64,000 bases of DNA from Caulobacteraceae bacterium. GTDB taxonomy: Bacteria; Pseudomonadota; Alphaproteobacteria; Caulobacterales; Caulobacteraceae. The DNA lies in assembly GCA_947475875.1 (NCBI GenBank), contig CANJME010000005.1:62001-126000 (forward strand). Direction: 5' to 3'. The translations under genes were made by a program, and so were the position numbers. Below, in pieces: positions 37,907 to 48,759 of this stretch (position 1 is its first letter; the number at the start of each line of letters is the position of its first letter). Below the pieces are notes generated by a model, which was not told where the DNA came from, ran no database searches, and worked only from the letters and a program-made list of their open reading frames with translations.

Positions 37907-38290
37907 TTATCCAGCTTCGGCCGGAATAATCGTCACGCTCTCACCACACCCGCAGGCGTCGGTTTCGTTGGGATTGCGGAAGACGAATTTGGACGCCAGT
38001 TTCGTCGCTTCGTAGTCGATCACGGACCCGACGAGGAACAGCACCGCCTTGGGCTCGATCAGGATGGTGACGCCCTTGTCCTCGATCACCTCGTCCAGCG
38101 GCTGGCGGTCGGCGGCGTATTCGAGGGTGTATTCCTGCCCCGCGCAGCCGCCGTTCTTCACGCCGACGCGCAGGCCCGCATAAGGTTTCTCCGCCCGGGC
38201 CATGATCTCCGACACGCGCGCGGCGGCGGCCTCCGTCAGCGTGACGACCTTGGAGCGTTCGCGGCGAGCTCTCGGGACGACCTGATCCAT
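37907..38290 (-). CDS. sufA: Iron-sulfur cluster assembly A-type scaffold/carrier
   Basis: 127 residues. The HesB/IscA fold has its three Cys: one in KNGGCAGQEY and two in the C-terminal CGCGE. A-type carriers receive clusters from SufBCD and pass them to apoproteins. The ATG at 38290 overlaps the sufT stop by one base, and a longer frame to 38443 has no homology. It is the last gene of the suf operon. Confidence 0.92.
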   Translation of the reverse strand: MDQVVPRARRERSKVVTLTEAAAARVSEIMARAEKPYAGLRVGVKNGGCAGQEYTLEYAADRQPLDEVIEDKGVTILIEPKAVLFLVGSVIDYEATKLASKFVFRNPNETDACGCGESVTIIPAEAG

Positions 38291-38649
38291 CAGAACATGT
38301 TCAGTTGCAGGCGGGCTTCGTCGGACATCATCGACTGGTCCCACGGCGGATCGAAGGTGAGGTTGACGGTGGCTGACTTCAAACCCTCGACCTGCAGGGC
38401 CGCATCGCGCACCCAGTCGGGCATCTCGCCCGCCACCGGGCAACCGGGCGCGGTCAGTGTCATGTCGATGACCACGTCGCGGTCGTCGGAAATGTCGACC
38501 TTGTAGATCAGGCCCAGCTCATAGATGTCGACCGGAATTTCCGGATCGAACACCGTCTTCAGCTGCACGATCAGGTCATCGGTCAGCCGGTCCAGTTCCG
38601 CTTTGGGAATGGCGCTTTGGGCGGGTTTGATTTCGGTTGCGTCGTCCAT
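38290..38649 (-). CDS. sufT: SUF system protein SufT (MIP18/DUF59 family)
   Basis: 119 residues. The DUF59 fold has the DPEIPVDIYELGLIY strand-turn and the conserved Cys in TLTAPGCPVAGEMP. SufT helps Fe-S maturation under high demand. It sits between sufS and sufA with overlapping start and stop codons (ATG overlaps the sufS TGA). A short N-terminal extension (about 20 residues) is charged and likely disordered. Confidence 0.92.
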   Translation of the reverse strand: MDDATEIKPAQSAIPKAELDRLTDDLIVQLKTVFDPEIPVDIYELGLIYKVDISDDRDVVIDMTLTAPGCPVAGEMPDWVRDAALQVEGLKSATVNLTFDPPWDQSMMSDEARLQLNMF

Positions 38650-39866
38650 CAGGCAAAAAACGTCCGGGTTTTGTTGAGGGCGGACACGAACGAGTCGGCC
38701 TCCTCAAGGGTGTTATATAGGGCGAAGGAGGCGCGGGCGCTCGACGTGGCGCCAAATCGCCGCATCAGGGGCTCGGCGCAGTGGGTTCCGGCGCGGACAG
38801 CCACGCCTTGCCGGTCGAGGATCTGGGCGACATCGTGGGCGTGGGCGCCCTCGATATTGAAGGTGAAGATCGCGCCCTTGCCCGGCGCGGTTCCATAGCG
38901 CTTCAGCCAGTTGGCGCCGTTCAGGCCTTCTTCCACCCGGGCCAGCAGGGCGTGTTCGTGGGCGGCGATGGCTGGCCGGTCGAGGCCCTCCAGCCAGGTG
39001 ATCGCAGCCGCCAGACCAATGGCCTCGACGATGGGCGGCGTGCCGGCCTCGAAGCGGTTGGGCGGATCGGCGTAGGTAATGGCGTCGCACGCCACCGATG
39101 AAATCATGTCGCCGCCGCCCTGATAGGGCTGCAGGGCCGCCAGCCACTCGGCTTTGCCATAGAGCACGCCGATGCCGGTGGGCCCGTAGAGCTTGTGGCC
39201 CGAGAAGGCGTAGAAATCGGCGTCCAGCGCCTGCACATCGACCGGCAGGTGCACGGCGCCCTGGGCCCCGTCGACCAGCACCAGAGCGCCCGCGGCGTGG
39301 GCAGCGTCGATGATCTCGCGCACCGGATTGATGGTCCCCAGCACATTCGACATGTGGGTGATGGCCACCATGCGGGTTCGTTCGGTGAAGAGCCCGGGCA
39401 ACGCCGCCATGTCCAGAGAGCCGTCGTCCAGCACGGGGATGAATTTCAGCACCACACCGGCCCGCTCGCGCAGGAAGTGCCAGGGCACGATATTGGCGTG
39501 GTGCTCCATCTCGGTGAGCAGAATCTCGTCGCCGGCTTTCAGGGTGGCGCCGAAGGACGAGGCCACCAGGTTGATCGCCTCGGTCGTGCCCTTGGTGAAA
39601 ACGATCTCGGCACTCGATTTCGCATTCAGGAACCGCCGCACCGTCTCGCGCGCGGCCTCGAAGGCGTCGGTGGTCTCATTGGCCAGGGTGTGCAGCCCGC
39701 GGTGCACATTGGCGTAGGTCTCGCCCATGGCCTTGGCGACCGCGTCGATGACCACCTTCGGTTTCTGGGCCGAGGCGCCGCTATCCAGATAGACCAGCGG
39801 ATGACCGTTGATCCGCCGTGAGAGGATCGGGAACTCGGCGCGGATGGCGTGGGGGTCGAAACTCAA
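38649..39866 (-). CDS. sufS: Cysteine desulfurase SufS (group II)
   Basis: 405 residues from a TTG at 39866. PLP-binding Lys is in FSGHKLYGPTGIG, and the sulfur-carrying Cys is in RAGTHCAEPLMRR, the group II pattern. It strips sulfur from cysteine for SufBCD. Starting at TTG gives SFDPHAIRAEFPILSRR, matching other SufS proteins, and it overlaps the sufD stop as TTGA. A GTG at 39896 is an alternative that would overlap sufD by 34 bases. No sufE is seen in the operon. Confidence 0.93.
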   Translation of the reverse strand: MSFDPHAIRAEFPILSRRINGHPLVYLDSGASAQKPKVVIDAVAKAMGETYANVHRGLHTLANETTDAFEAARETVRRFLNAKSSAEIVFTKGTTEAINLVASSFGATLKAGDEILLTEMEHHANIVPWHFLRERAGVVLKFIPVLDDGSLDMAALPGLFTERTRMVAITHMSNVLGTINPVREIIDAAHAAGALVLVDGAQGAVHLPVDVQALDADFYAFSGHKLYGPTGIGVLYGKAEWLAALQPYQGGGDMISSVACDAITYADPPNRFEAGTPPIVEAIGLAAAITWLEGLDRPAIAAHEHALLARVEEGLNGANWLKRYGTAPGKGAIFTFNIEGAHAHDVAQILDRQGVAVRAGTHCAEPLMRRFGATSSARASFALYNTLEEADSFVSALNKTRTFFA

Positions 39867-40894
39867 GTCAACCCCCGCAACTTTTCGCTCGCCCACGTCC
39901 GCGCCACGTCGCGCGCGCCGTCGTGTTCGATGCGGTCGATGACCTCGCCGATGAAGGCTTCGGTCAGGAGAGCGCGGGCCTCAGCCAAGGTCATGCCGCG
40001 CTGGCGGGCGTAAAAGATCGCCTGCTCGTCCAGCTGGCCGACAGTGTTGCCGTGAGCGCAGGCGACGTCGTCGGCAAAGATCAGCAGTTCGGGCTTGGAA
40101 TCCACCTCGCCCCGGTCGTCGAGGATCAGGGCGTGATGGCCCATTTTCGCGTCCGTTTTGTCGGCCCCGCGCTCGACGGTGATGCGGCCCTGGAAGACGC
40201 CGCGGCCCTGTCCGGCCACCGCGCCTTTGGTCAGCTGGTCGGTGGTTCCGCCTTCGCCTTTGTGGGTAACGGTGCTGGTCAGGTCGGTGTGGCGTTTCTC
40301 GCCGACCAGATAGACGCCATCCAGGCGCACAGCGGCGCCCGCGCCCGGATGGGCCAGCCGTGTCTCGATCCGCTGGCGTTTGGCGCCGATCGCCAGTGTC
40401 GTCTGGGCAAACTTCGAGCCCGCACCGATCCCGACCCGCGCCAGAGTAACGGCGATAGCGTCGGCGGCTTCGGTGGCGACGACCACTCGTTCCAAGACCG
40501 CGCTGGCGCCCAGGGTGATATCCATCTCAACGTCGGTGATGTAGCCGGCCCCAAAGCTCTCGTGGCTTTCCAGCAAGGTGAGTTCGGCGCCTTCAGCGAC
40601 GGTGACGGCCACATCCGCGCTGTGGGACGTGCCTTCGGCGCGCGAGATCAGCCGGAGGGCGATGGTTTTCTTCTCGCCGGCCGCCAGGTGGATACGGGCT
40701 GAACCGCCGTTGATGACCAGCATGGTCTCGGAGCAGACCGCCGCGAACGGCCCCTCGCCCCGCGCCGAGGCGTCCGGCGAGGCGGGCGGGATGGCGCGGA
40801 TCAACCCGCGCAGATCGCTCCAGCGCCAGTCCTCGTCGCGCCGCGACGGCAGTTCGGCGAGATCGCCGGTTTCGAGGGCTCGTGAAAGGCTCAT
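39863..40894 (-). CDS. sufD: Fe-S cluster assembly protein SufD
   Basis: 343 residues. The C-terminal beta-helix region has ISAHDGAG-like repeats and the conserved ACAHGNTVGQLDEQAIFYARQRGMTLAEARALL segment (split here), matching SufD. It forms the SufBC2D scaffold complex with SufB and SufC in the cytoplasm. Shorter than E. coli SufD (about 420) through a reduced N-terminus, as in many alphaproteobacteria. It overlaps sufC by four bases. Confidence 0.93.
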   Translation of the reverse strand: MSLSRALETGDLAELPSRRDEDWRWSDLRGLIRAIPPASPDASARGEGPFAAVCSETMLVINGGSARIHLAAGEKKTIALRLISRAEGTSHSADVAVTVAEGAELTLLESHESFGAGYITDVEMDITLGASAVLERVVVATEAADAIAVTLARVGIGAGSKFAQTTLAIGAKRQRIETRLAHPGAGAAVRLDGVYLVGEKRHTDLTSTVTHKGEGGTTDQLTKGAVAGQGRGVFQGRITVERGADKTDAKMGHHALILDDRGEVDSKPELLIFADDVACAHGNTVGQLDEQAIFYARQRGMTLAEARALLTEAFIGEVIDRIEHDGARDVARTWASEKLRGLT

Positions 40895-41630
40895 GCGGCG
40901 TACTTGTCGTAGCCTTCCGCTTCGAGCTGGTGGGCCAGTTCCGGCCCGCCAGACGCGGCGATCCGCCCGGCGGCCAGCACATGCACCTGATCCGGTTTGA
41001 TGTAGTCCAGCAGGCGCTGATAGTGGGTGATGATCAGCATCGAACGGTCCGGCGAACGCAGCGCATTAACCCCGTCGGCGACGACCTTAAGGGCGTCGAT
41101 ATCGAGACCGGAATCGGTTTCATCGAGGATGAGAAAGCGCGGCGAAAGCATCGCCATTTGAAAGATTTCCATGCGTTTCTTCTCACCACCGGAAAAGCCC
41201 ACATTCAGCGGCCGTTTCAGCATGTCGAAGTCGATCTTCAGCGATTTCGCGACTTCGCGCGCGCGCTTCAGAAATTCCGGCGCCGAAACCTCGTCCTCGC
41301 CGCGGGCCTTCTTCTGGGCGTTCAACGCCGTGCGCAGGAAGGTCAGGCCGGGCACGCCGGGGATCTCGATGGGATACTGGAACGACAGGAAAACGCCCTT
41401 CGCCGCCCGCTGGTCAGGCTCCAGCGCCAGCAGGTCTTCGCCGTCGAGGGTGACGGTTCCGTCCGTGACCTCGTAGCCCTCGCGACCGGTGAGCACATAG
41501 GACAGCGTCGACTTCCCCGCCCCGTTCGGCCCCATGATGGCGTGCACCTGCCCCGCAGGAACCGACAGCGTCAGACCTTTAAGAATCTCGGTTCCGCCGA
41601 CCGTGGCGTGGAGGTTTTGGATTTCAAGCA

Positions 41631-41631
<1 letters not shown>
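40891..41631 (-). CDS. sufC: Fe-S cluster assembly ATPase SufC
   Basis: 246 residues. ABC ATPase with Walker A GPNGAGKSTLSYV, signature FSGGEKKRMEI and Walker B FLILDETDSGLDID. The ETDSGLD sequence is diagnostic of SufC. It drives conformational change in the SufBCD scaffold. The start abuts the sufB stop (one-base overlap), and the end overlaps the sufD start. Confidence 0.96.
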
Positions 41632-43099
<1,468 letters not shown>

Positions 43100-43100
<1 letters not shown>

Positions 43101-44221
43101 CAGGAGGCCATCCTTCTGGCCTGGTGCTTTTCAAATGCATTCAGCCAGACATCGCCGCAGGTTTTCCAGTCCTGGGCCGCGCTGGCCCAGCCGCCGGAGA
43201 CGCGGATGGCGTTGGCGGCCAGATCTTCACGGCCCATGGCGGCGACGGTGGCCGACGGCTTCAGCTTGCCGGACGAGCAGGCGGGGCCGGCGCTGACCAT
43301 CACGCCAGCCAGATCCAGGCTCATGACCTGCAGCGTGCTCTCATAGCCGGGCATGGCGAAACCAAGGGTCTGTGGCAGGCGCGGAACTTCAGCGCCAAAA
43401 GCAATCGCGCCGACGGCTTCGACCCGGGTCTGCAGATCATCGCGCCAGGCCGATTGCGCAGCCATCTTCGGCAGGTCGCGCGTCGCGGCTTTCGCCGCCG
43501 CCGCCATGCCGGCGATGCCTGGAACGTTCTCGGCGCCGCCCCGACGGCCCTGTTCCTGACCGCCGCCGTGGATCAGCCGCGACAGCTTCGAGCGCGGCCC
43601 GGCGGCCAGCGCTCCCACCCCGAACGGCGCGCCGATCTTGTGGCCGACCAGGGCCATGGTGTCGGCGCCCAATTCATTGAAGTGGATGGCGATTTTGCCG
43701 ACCGCGCCGACCGCATCGACGTGCAGCCAGCCGCCGGCCTCGCGCACGAGCGCCGAAGCCTCGACCACCGGCTGAATGACCCCGGTCTCGTTATTGGCCA
43801 GCATCAGGCAGACCAGCGCCTTGCCGGGCTTGGCCAGCGCATCCGCCAGCCAGTTCAGATCGGCCACACCCTGACCATCCACAGGCCACACCTCAATCAA
43901 CGGCGACTTGGCCCGGCCATTTTCGGACACGGCGGCATGTTCGGTGGCGCCCAGAATGATCCGATCGAAACCCGCCAGCACAGCGCTTTCGATGGCGAGT
44001 GCATTGGATTCGGTGCCGCCACTGGTGAAGGTGATCGAGGCCGGCTTCACCGCCACGAAGCCGGCCACATCCGTCCGCGCCTGTTCGACCAGCGCCCGCG
44101 CCGCCCGGCCCGCCGCATGCACAGAGGCCGGATTGCCCAGCAGGTCCATGGCTGCATTGGCCGCCGCCCTCGCCTCGGGCCGGATCGGCGCGGTGGCGTT
44201 ATAATCCAGGTAGACGGCCAT
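43100..44221 (-). CDS. NifS/IscS-like cysteine desulfurase (group I)
   Basis: 373 residues from ATG 44221 ([17 protein letters not shown]). PLP residues: [16 protein letters not shown], the Lys of [11 protein letters not shown]; the mobile-loop Cys is in [12 protein letters not shown], the group I pattern. It is distinct from the group II SufS in the same operon, so the locus carries two desulfurases. It overlaps iscR by one base (TGATGG). A longer frame to 44332 has no homology. Confidence 0.92.
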
Positions 44222-44673
44222 CAGGCGGCCTCCGCGCTGGCTGAGACTTTGGCGCCCACGCGGCCCTTGGCGACATCTTCCAGACTGACGCCGGCCAGGA
44301 AAGTTTCGATCTGCTCGCCCATCTGGGCCCATAGGTCATGGGTCGCGCAGCGCGCGCCGCCCTTCATGCAGCCCTTTTCGTGCATGGCGCAGCGCGTAGC
44401 CCGCAGGGGCTCGTCCACCGCATGCACCACATCAGCGACACTGGTTTCGCCCGCCGACTTCGCCAGCCGGTAGCCGCCGCCGGGCCCGCGCACGCTCTCA
44501 ACCAGCCCCCGCCGCTTCAGGCGCGCGAACAGCTGCTCAAGGTATGACAACGAGATTTGTTGGCGCTCGGCGATCTCGGCCAGGGCCACGGCTCGCCTGC
44601 CGCCCACCGCCGAATGACCGGCGAGGTCGGTCATCGCCATCACGGCGTAACGTCCCTTGGTGCTGAGTTTCAT
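44221..44673 (-). CDS. iscR: Rrf2-family Fe-S regulator IscR
   Basis: 150 residues. The N-terminal winged helix-turn-helix (MKLSTKGRYAVMAMTDLA, ISLSYLEQLFARLKRRGLV) is followed by Cys95, Cys102 and Cys109 plus His112, the ligand set for a 2Fe-2S cluster. It is the first gene of the suf operon and most likely represses it when clusters are plentiful. Of the Rrf2 regulators, IscR fits better than RirA because of Cys spacing and position, but the distinction is inferred. Confidence 0.9.
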   Translation of the reverse strand: MKLSTKGRYAVMAMTDLAGHSAVGGRRAVALAEIAERQQISLSYLEQLFARLKRRGLVESVRGPGGGYRLAKSAGETSVADVVHAVDEPLRATRCAMHEKGCMKGGARCATHDLWAQMGEQIETFLAGVSLEDVAKGRVGAKVSASAEAA

Positions 44674-44754
44674 GGCGTGCCTTCAGAGAAATCTCGCGTT
44701 TTGAAGGCGGCTTGTGTTAGCAACCGCCCCTTGCGCATGGCTGTCATGTAGAAA

Positions 44755-44771
44755 GACCAAGCGCATTGGTC
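44755..44771. promoter_or_regulatory. Inverted repeat GACCAA-N5-TTGGTC, candidate IscR operator
   Basis: A perfect 6-bp inverted repeat spaced by GCGCA lies in the divergent gap between iscR (start 44673) and the alpha/beta hydrolase gene (start 44792). Its place upstream of an Rrf2 regulator and the suf operon suggests a control site. It does not match a consensus I can quote exactly. Confidence 0.4.
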
Positions 44772-44791
44772 AACTATTATGGAGATTGCGA

Positions 44792-45442
44792 GTGCCTGAG
44801 GTGATTCTGACCGGCGGAGCCGGACGAATCGAAGGCCGCTATAATCCCGGCAAGACGTCGAACGCGCCGGTCGCCCTGATCCTGCCGCCGCACCCCAAGG
44901 CCGGCGGCAATATGGACTATCCGGTCGTCGCCCAGCTTTACCTGCTTTTCATGCAGCGGGGTTTCGCGACACTGCGCTTCAATTTCCGCGGCGTCGGCCG
45001 CAGCCAGGGTGAATTCGACGCCGGCATCGGTGAACTTTCGGATGCGGCCACCGCGCTCGACTGGCTGCAGGGCAACAACCCCACTGCTTCCCAGTGCTGG
45101 ATCGCCGGCTATTCCTTCGGCGCCTATATCGGCATGCAGCTTCTGATGCGCCGGCCCGAGACTGACGGCTTCATCAGCGTCTCGCCGCCCGCCAATATGT
45201 ACGATTTCTCGTTCCTGGCCCCCTGCCCGGCCTCGGGCCTCTTCCTGCACGGCACCAACGATCCGGTCACCCCGCCGCTGGAAGTCGACCGTGTGGTCGC
45301 CAAGCTGCGCACGCAAAAGGGCATCGTCATCGACTACGAACTGGTCGAAAACGCCACCCACTTCTGGGGCGGCCAGGTGGATGAGGTAGAGCGCCGCGTC
45401 GCGGCCTATCTCGACAAGCGGCTGGAAGAAAACCCCATCTAG
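44792..45442 (+). CDS. Alpha/beta hydrolase (COG2945 type)
   Basis: 216 residues from GTG 44792, with GGAG eight bases upstream. The fold shows ILPPHPKAGGNMDYPVV, the FNFRGVGRSQG oxyanion region, the nucleophile elbow AGYSFGAYIG, Asp in HGTNDPVTP and His in ENATHFWGG. The family is often called serine aminopeptidase-like, with unknown substrate. It is divergent from iscR and shares its upstream region. Confidence 0.88.
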   Translation: MPEVILTGGAGRIEGRYNPGKTSNAPVALILPPHPKAGGNMDYPVVAQLYLLFMQRGFATLRFNFRGVGRSQGEFDAGIGELSDAATALDWLQGNNPTASQCWIAGYSFGAYIGMQLLMRRPETDGFISVSPPANMYDFSFLAPCPASGLFLHGTNDPVTPPLEVDRVVAKLRTQKGIVIDYELVENATHFWGGQVDEVERRVAAYLDKRLEENPI

Positions 45443-45449
45443 CGCTCAA

Positions 45450-45470
45450 CCCTCGGACTTGATCCGAGGG
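45450..45470. repeat. Short palindromic repeat, CCTCGG family, copy 1
   Basis: CCCTCGGA-CTTGA-TCCGAGGG, 8-bp arms and 5-nt loop, seven bases after the hydrolase stop codon. The same core with compensatory base changes occurs at 50871 and 51369. It sits 36 bp before copy C of the composite repeat and may also act as a transcript-end hairpin. Confidence 0.8.
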
Positions 45471-45506
45471 GAGCCGAAGGCGAGCGATAGCGCGACGCAA
45501 AATGCT

Positions 45507-45633
45507 CTTTCCCTCCCGCCTGTCGGGAGGGTGGCTCGGCGCAAAGCGTCGAGACGGGTGGGTCAACGGCGACAGGGGTGACCCACCCTGGTCGCTTCGC
45601 GACCTGTCCCTCCCAACTTCGTGGGAGGGAAAG
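45507..45633. repeat. Composite palindromic intergenic repeat, copy C
   Basis: 127 bp between the hydrolase and anmK genes. Modules: CCCTCCCGCCTGTCGGGAGGG, then GGCTCGGCGCAAAGCGTCGAGAC, then GGGTGGGTCA paired with TGACCCACCC, then TGGTCGCTTCGCGACCTG, then TCCCAACTTCGTGGGAGGGA. Same order and orientation as copy B. Loop sequences vary between copies while the stems stay paired. Confidence 0.92.
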
Positions 45634-45637
45634 CAGA

Positions 45638-46747
45638 TTACGGCTCGACGATCACGCCGCCCGTCATCGGTTCGGATACCCCCGTCGTGCACGGGAAGCT
45701 GATCGGCAGGCCCAATCTTGTCCGCGCCGCCAGGTAGGCGAAGGCTTCGGCTTCGATCGAATCGCCGCGCCAACCGACTTCCTCGGCCGTCGTCACCGGA
45801 ACGCCCGCCCGCGCGCCGATCTCGCGCATCAGCACCGGGTTGTGCCGCCCACCGCCGCAGGCGACCAGCCAGCCGGGCTTGACCGGCAAGGCGGCGACGC
45901 CCAGGGCCACGGTCTCAGCCGCGAAAGCCGTCAGGGTCGCGCAGGCGTCCTCGATGGACAGAGTCCGCACCGGAAAAAGTGAAAAATCGTATCGATCCAG
46001 AGACTTGGGACCAGGTGTTATGAAATAGGGATGGGCCAGAAGGATGGCCAGCGCGTCCTCGTCCACCTTGCCGGAAGCCGCCCAGCCGCCGTTTACGTCA
46101 CATCGCTCGCTGGTGCGGCTCTGCACCAGCTGGTCGATCATGCCGTTGGCCGGGCCGGTGTCGAAGGCCAGGAGTTCGGCCTCGTTGCCGGTGAAGAGGG
46201 TGATGTTGCCCACCCCACCGAGGTTCAGCACCGCCACCGGCCGGTCGACGCCGGAGTAGCGGGCGAGCGCGGCGTGATAGACCGGCGCCAGCGGCGCACC
46301 CTGTCCGCCCGCCGCCACGTCGGCGCTGCGGAAGTCGCAGGCCACCGGCAGGTTCAGCCCCTTGGCGAGGATATTGGCGTCGCCCAGCTGCACCGTGCGC
46401 CCGGGCCGGCCGCCATCAGGCCTTTCGTGCAGCACCGTCTGACCGTGGAAGCCGACGAGATCGAGGTGGCTGGGCCTGATCCCCGCCTGATGCAGAAACT
46501 CGCGCGCGGCGGTCAGATGCTCCTGCGCCACGGCCCAGGACGCGGCGGCGAACGACGAGGGCCGCTTCTCGCCGCGTCCCCAGTTCTTCGCATCCTCGAT
46601 GGCCCGCATCACCGCCGCACGGGTGGCGACCGTCAGCTTGCGCTCAGCCGCGGGGCCAAAGGCGATGATCTCGCGCCCATCGGTCTCCAGCACGGCCATG
46701 TCGACCGCGTCGAGCGATGTCCCGCTCATGAAGCCCAGCACTTTCAT
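45638..46747 (-). CDS. anmK: Anhydro-N-acetylmuramic acid kinase
   Basis: 369 residues. The ASKHA kinase fold is seen in LGFMSGTSLDAVDMAVLET at the N-terminus, DLVGFHGQTVLH, LNLGGVGNITLF, FDTGPANGMID and VACGGGRHNPVLM. It phosphorylates and opens anhydro-MurNAc during peptidoglycan recycling, a role that fits the lytic transglycosylase elsewhere in the window. It is divergent from tyrS. Confidence 0.95.
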   Translation of the reverse strand: MKVLGFMSGTSLDAVDMAVLETDGREIIAFGPAAERKLTVATRAAVMRAIEDAKNWGRGEKRPSSFAAASWAVAQEHLTAAREFLHQAGIRPSHLDLVGFHGQTVLHERPDGGRPGRTVQLGDANILAKGLNLPVACDFRSADVAAGGQGAPLAPVYHAALARYSGVDRPVAVLNLGGVGNITLFTGNEAELLAFDTGPANGMIDQLVQSRTSERCDVNGGWAASGKVDEDALAILLAHPYFITPGPKSLDRYDFSLFPVRTLSIEDACATLTAFAAETVALGVAALPVKPGWLVACGGGRHNPVLMREIGARAGVPVTTAEEVGWRGDSIEAEAFAYLAARTRLGLPISFPCTTGVSEPMTGGVIVEP

Positions 46748-46928
46748 GAGAGCTTGACTGCCATATGGGGCGCGGAGTAGCTAGCCGCCCCATGATCGCC
46801 CCGGCCACCCGCCAAACCTATTATTACCGCACGCAGCTTTAGCGCGCGGCCGCGATCCCCTGCCGCTTCTTTTAGCCGGCAGAACAACCCTGATGCTCTC
46901 CGGCCTCCATCTGCTAGAGAGACGTCCC

Positions 46929-48182
46929 ATGACCGCCTTCAAGTCCGAATTCCTGAGAACGCTGCAAGAGCGCGGCTTCATCCACCAGATCACCCATCCG
47001 GAAGAGCTGGATGCGGCGGCGAGCAAGGGGATCGTTCCCGCCTACATCGGCTTTGACGCCACGGCGTCTTCCCTGCACGTCGGTTCCTTAATTCAGATCA
47101 TGATGCTGCGCCGCCTGCAGCAGGCCGGTCACAAGCCGATCGTCATCATGGGCGGCGGCACCACCAAGGTGGGCGATCCGTCGGGCAAGGACGAAAGCCG
47201 CCAGTTGCTCGACGATGCGGCCATCCAGGGCAACATCGCCTCGATCCGCACGGTGTTCGAAAAATTTCTCAGCTTCGGCAACAAGCCTACCGACGCGATC
47301 CTGGTCGATAATGACGAGTGGCTGTCGAAACTCGGCTACATCGAGTTCCTGCGCGAATACGGCGTACACTTCACCATCAACCGCATGCTGAGCTTTGACT
47401 CCGTCAAGCTGCGGCTTGAGCGTGAACAGCCGCTGACCTTCATCGAATTCAACTACATGCTGATGCAGGCGGTCGACTTCCTGGAGCTGTCGCGCCGCTA
47501 CAATTGCCAGCTGCAGATGGGCGGCTCGGACCAGTGGGGCAATATCCTCAATGGCGTCGAGCTGATCCGCCGGGTCGATCAAAAACCGGCGTTCGGGCTG
47601 ACGACGCCCCTGCTGGCCACCTCGTCCGGCGCGAAGATGGGCAAGACGGCCAAGGGCGCGGTCTGGCTGAACGCGGACATGCTGAGCCCCTACGATTACT
47701 GGCAGTTCTGGCGCAACACCGAGGATGGCGACGTGGGCCGCTTCCTGCGCCTGTTCACCGACCTGCCGCTGGATGAGATCGCAAAGCTCGAAGCGCTCGA
47801 AGGGGCCGGCATCAACGAGGCCAAGAAGACCCTGGCGGATGCGGCCACCACCCTGCTCCACGGCGCGGACGCCGCCCGCACCGCGCGAGACGCCGCCGAA
47901 AAGGCCTTCGAACAGGGCGCGCTTTCGGCCGACCTGCCGACGGTGGAGATCCACAAGGGCGAAATCGCCGCCGGCATGCCGCTGGCGACCATGACCATGC
48001 GGGCCGGGTTGGCGACGTCGGGCGGCGAGGCCCGGCGCCTGGCCCAGGGCGGCGGCCTGCGCCTCAACGACAAGCAGGAAATGGACGGCGCCCGGATCAT
48101 CACCCTGGCCGACGAAGGACCGGGCGGGGTGTTCAAACTGGCGGCGGGCAAGAAGAAGATCGTGCTGGTGAAGGCGGTCTAA
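46929..48182 (+). CDS. tyrS: Tyrosyl-tRNA synthetase
   Basis: 417 residues from ATG 46929 ([16 protein letters not shown]). Class I motifs: HVGSL in place of HIGH within [16 protein letters not shown], and GAKMGKT in place of KMSKS, then a C-terminal S4-type RNA-binding domain ([17 protein letters not shown]). The stop overlaps that of convergent msrB by three bases. An earlier in-frame ATG at 46893 has no homology. Confidence 0.97.
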   Translation: MTAFKSEFLRTLQERGFIHQITHPEELDAAASKGIVPAYIGFDATASSLHVGSLIQIMMLRRLQQAGHKPIVIMGGGTTKVGDPSGKDESRQLLDDAAIQGNIASIRTVFEKFLSFGNKPTDAILVDNDEWLSKLGYIEFLREYGVHFTINRMLSFDSVKLRLEREQPLTFIEFNYMLMQAVDFLELSRRYNCQLQMGGSDQWGNILNGVELIRRVDQKPAFGLTTPLLATSSGAKMGKTAKGAVWLNADMLSPYDYWQFWRNTEDGDVGRFLRLFTDLPLDEIAKLEALEGAGINEAKKTLADAATTLLHGADAARTARDAAEKAFEQGALSADLPTVEIHKGEIAAGMPLATMTMRAGLATSGGEARRLAQGGGLRLNDKQEMDGARIITLADEGPGGVFKLAAGKKKIVLVKAV

Positions 48183-48706
48183 GCCGGCTTGAACTTCAGC
48201 GCGTAGCCGTTGTTGCAGTAGCGCAGGCCCGTGGGGCGCGGGCCGTCCGGGAAGACGTGGCCGTGGTGGCCCAGGCACCGGGCGCAGTGGTACTCGGTGC
48301 GGATTTCCAGCAGCTGGCGGTCGACCTTCACGCCGATGTTTTCCTTGATGACGTCAAAGAAGCTCGGCCAGCCGTCGTGCTCGAACTTCCACTCCGACTT
48401 GAACAGCGGCAGGTCGCAGCCGGCGCAGCTGTAGGTCCCCTTGCGGCGCTCGTTGTTGAACGGCCCGGTGTCGGGATACTCGGTGTCCTCGTGGCGCAGG
48501 ATGCCATAGGCCTGACCCGGCAGCTTCTGGCGCCACTGGGCTTCGGTGAAGGTGCGCTCAGGCGCGGTCCTGTAGCGGGCCTCGTTGGCGGCAGTGGCGA
48601 TATTGGGATTGTCGGCGGCGACGCCGGGCCCGCAGGCGGCCAGGCCCAACAGGGCGGAGCCGCCCAACAGCAGGGTGCGGCGGTCATAGGTGGGTTGCAT
48701 GCTCAT
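48179..48706 (-). CDS. msrB: Exported methionine-R-sulfoxide reductase
   Basis: 175 residues. The N-terminus has a twin-arginine-type signal [14 protein letters not shown] and an LAAC lipobox at about residue 25, so the enzyme is exported and probably lipid-anchored. The MsrB domain has both zinc CxxC pairs (CAGC and CARC), the GWPSF motif, [10 protein letters not shown] and the catalytic Cys in [10 protein letters not shown]. It repairs oxidised periplasmic proteins, unlike the cytoplasmic MsrB of many bacteria. Start may be the first or second Met, two codons apart. Confidence 0.92.
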   Translation of the reverse strand: MSMQPTYDRRTLLLGGSALLGLAACGPGVAADNPNIATAANEARYRTAPERTFTEAQWRQKLPGQAYGILRHEDTEYPDTGPFNNERRKGTYSCAGCDLPLFKSEWKFEHDGWPSFFDVIKENIGVKVDRQLLEIRTEYHCARCLGHHGHVFPDGPRPTGLRYCNNGYALKFKPA

Positions 48707-48759
48707 GCCCTTTTTTTACTCAGCAATTGCGGCGAAAGTCGCGCAAAAACCCGCCGCGG

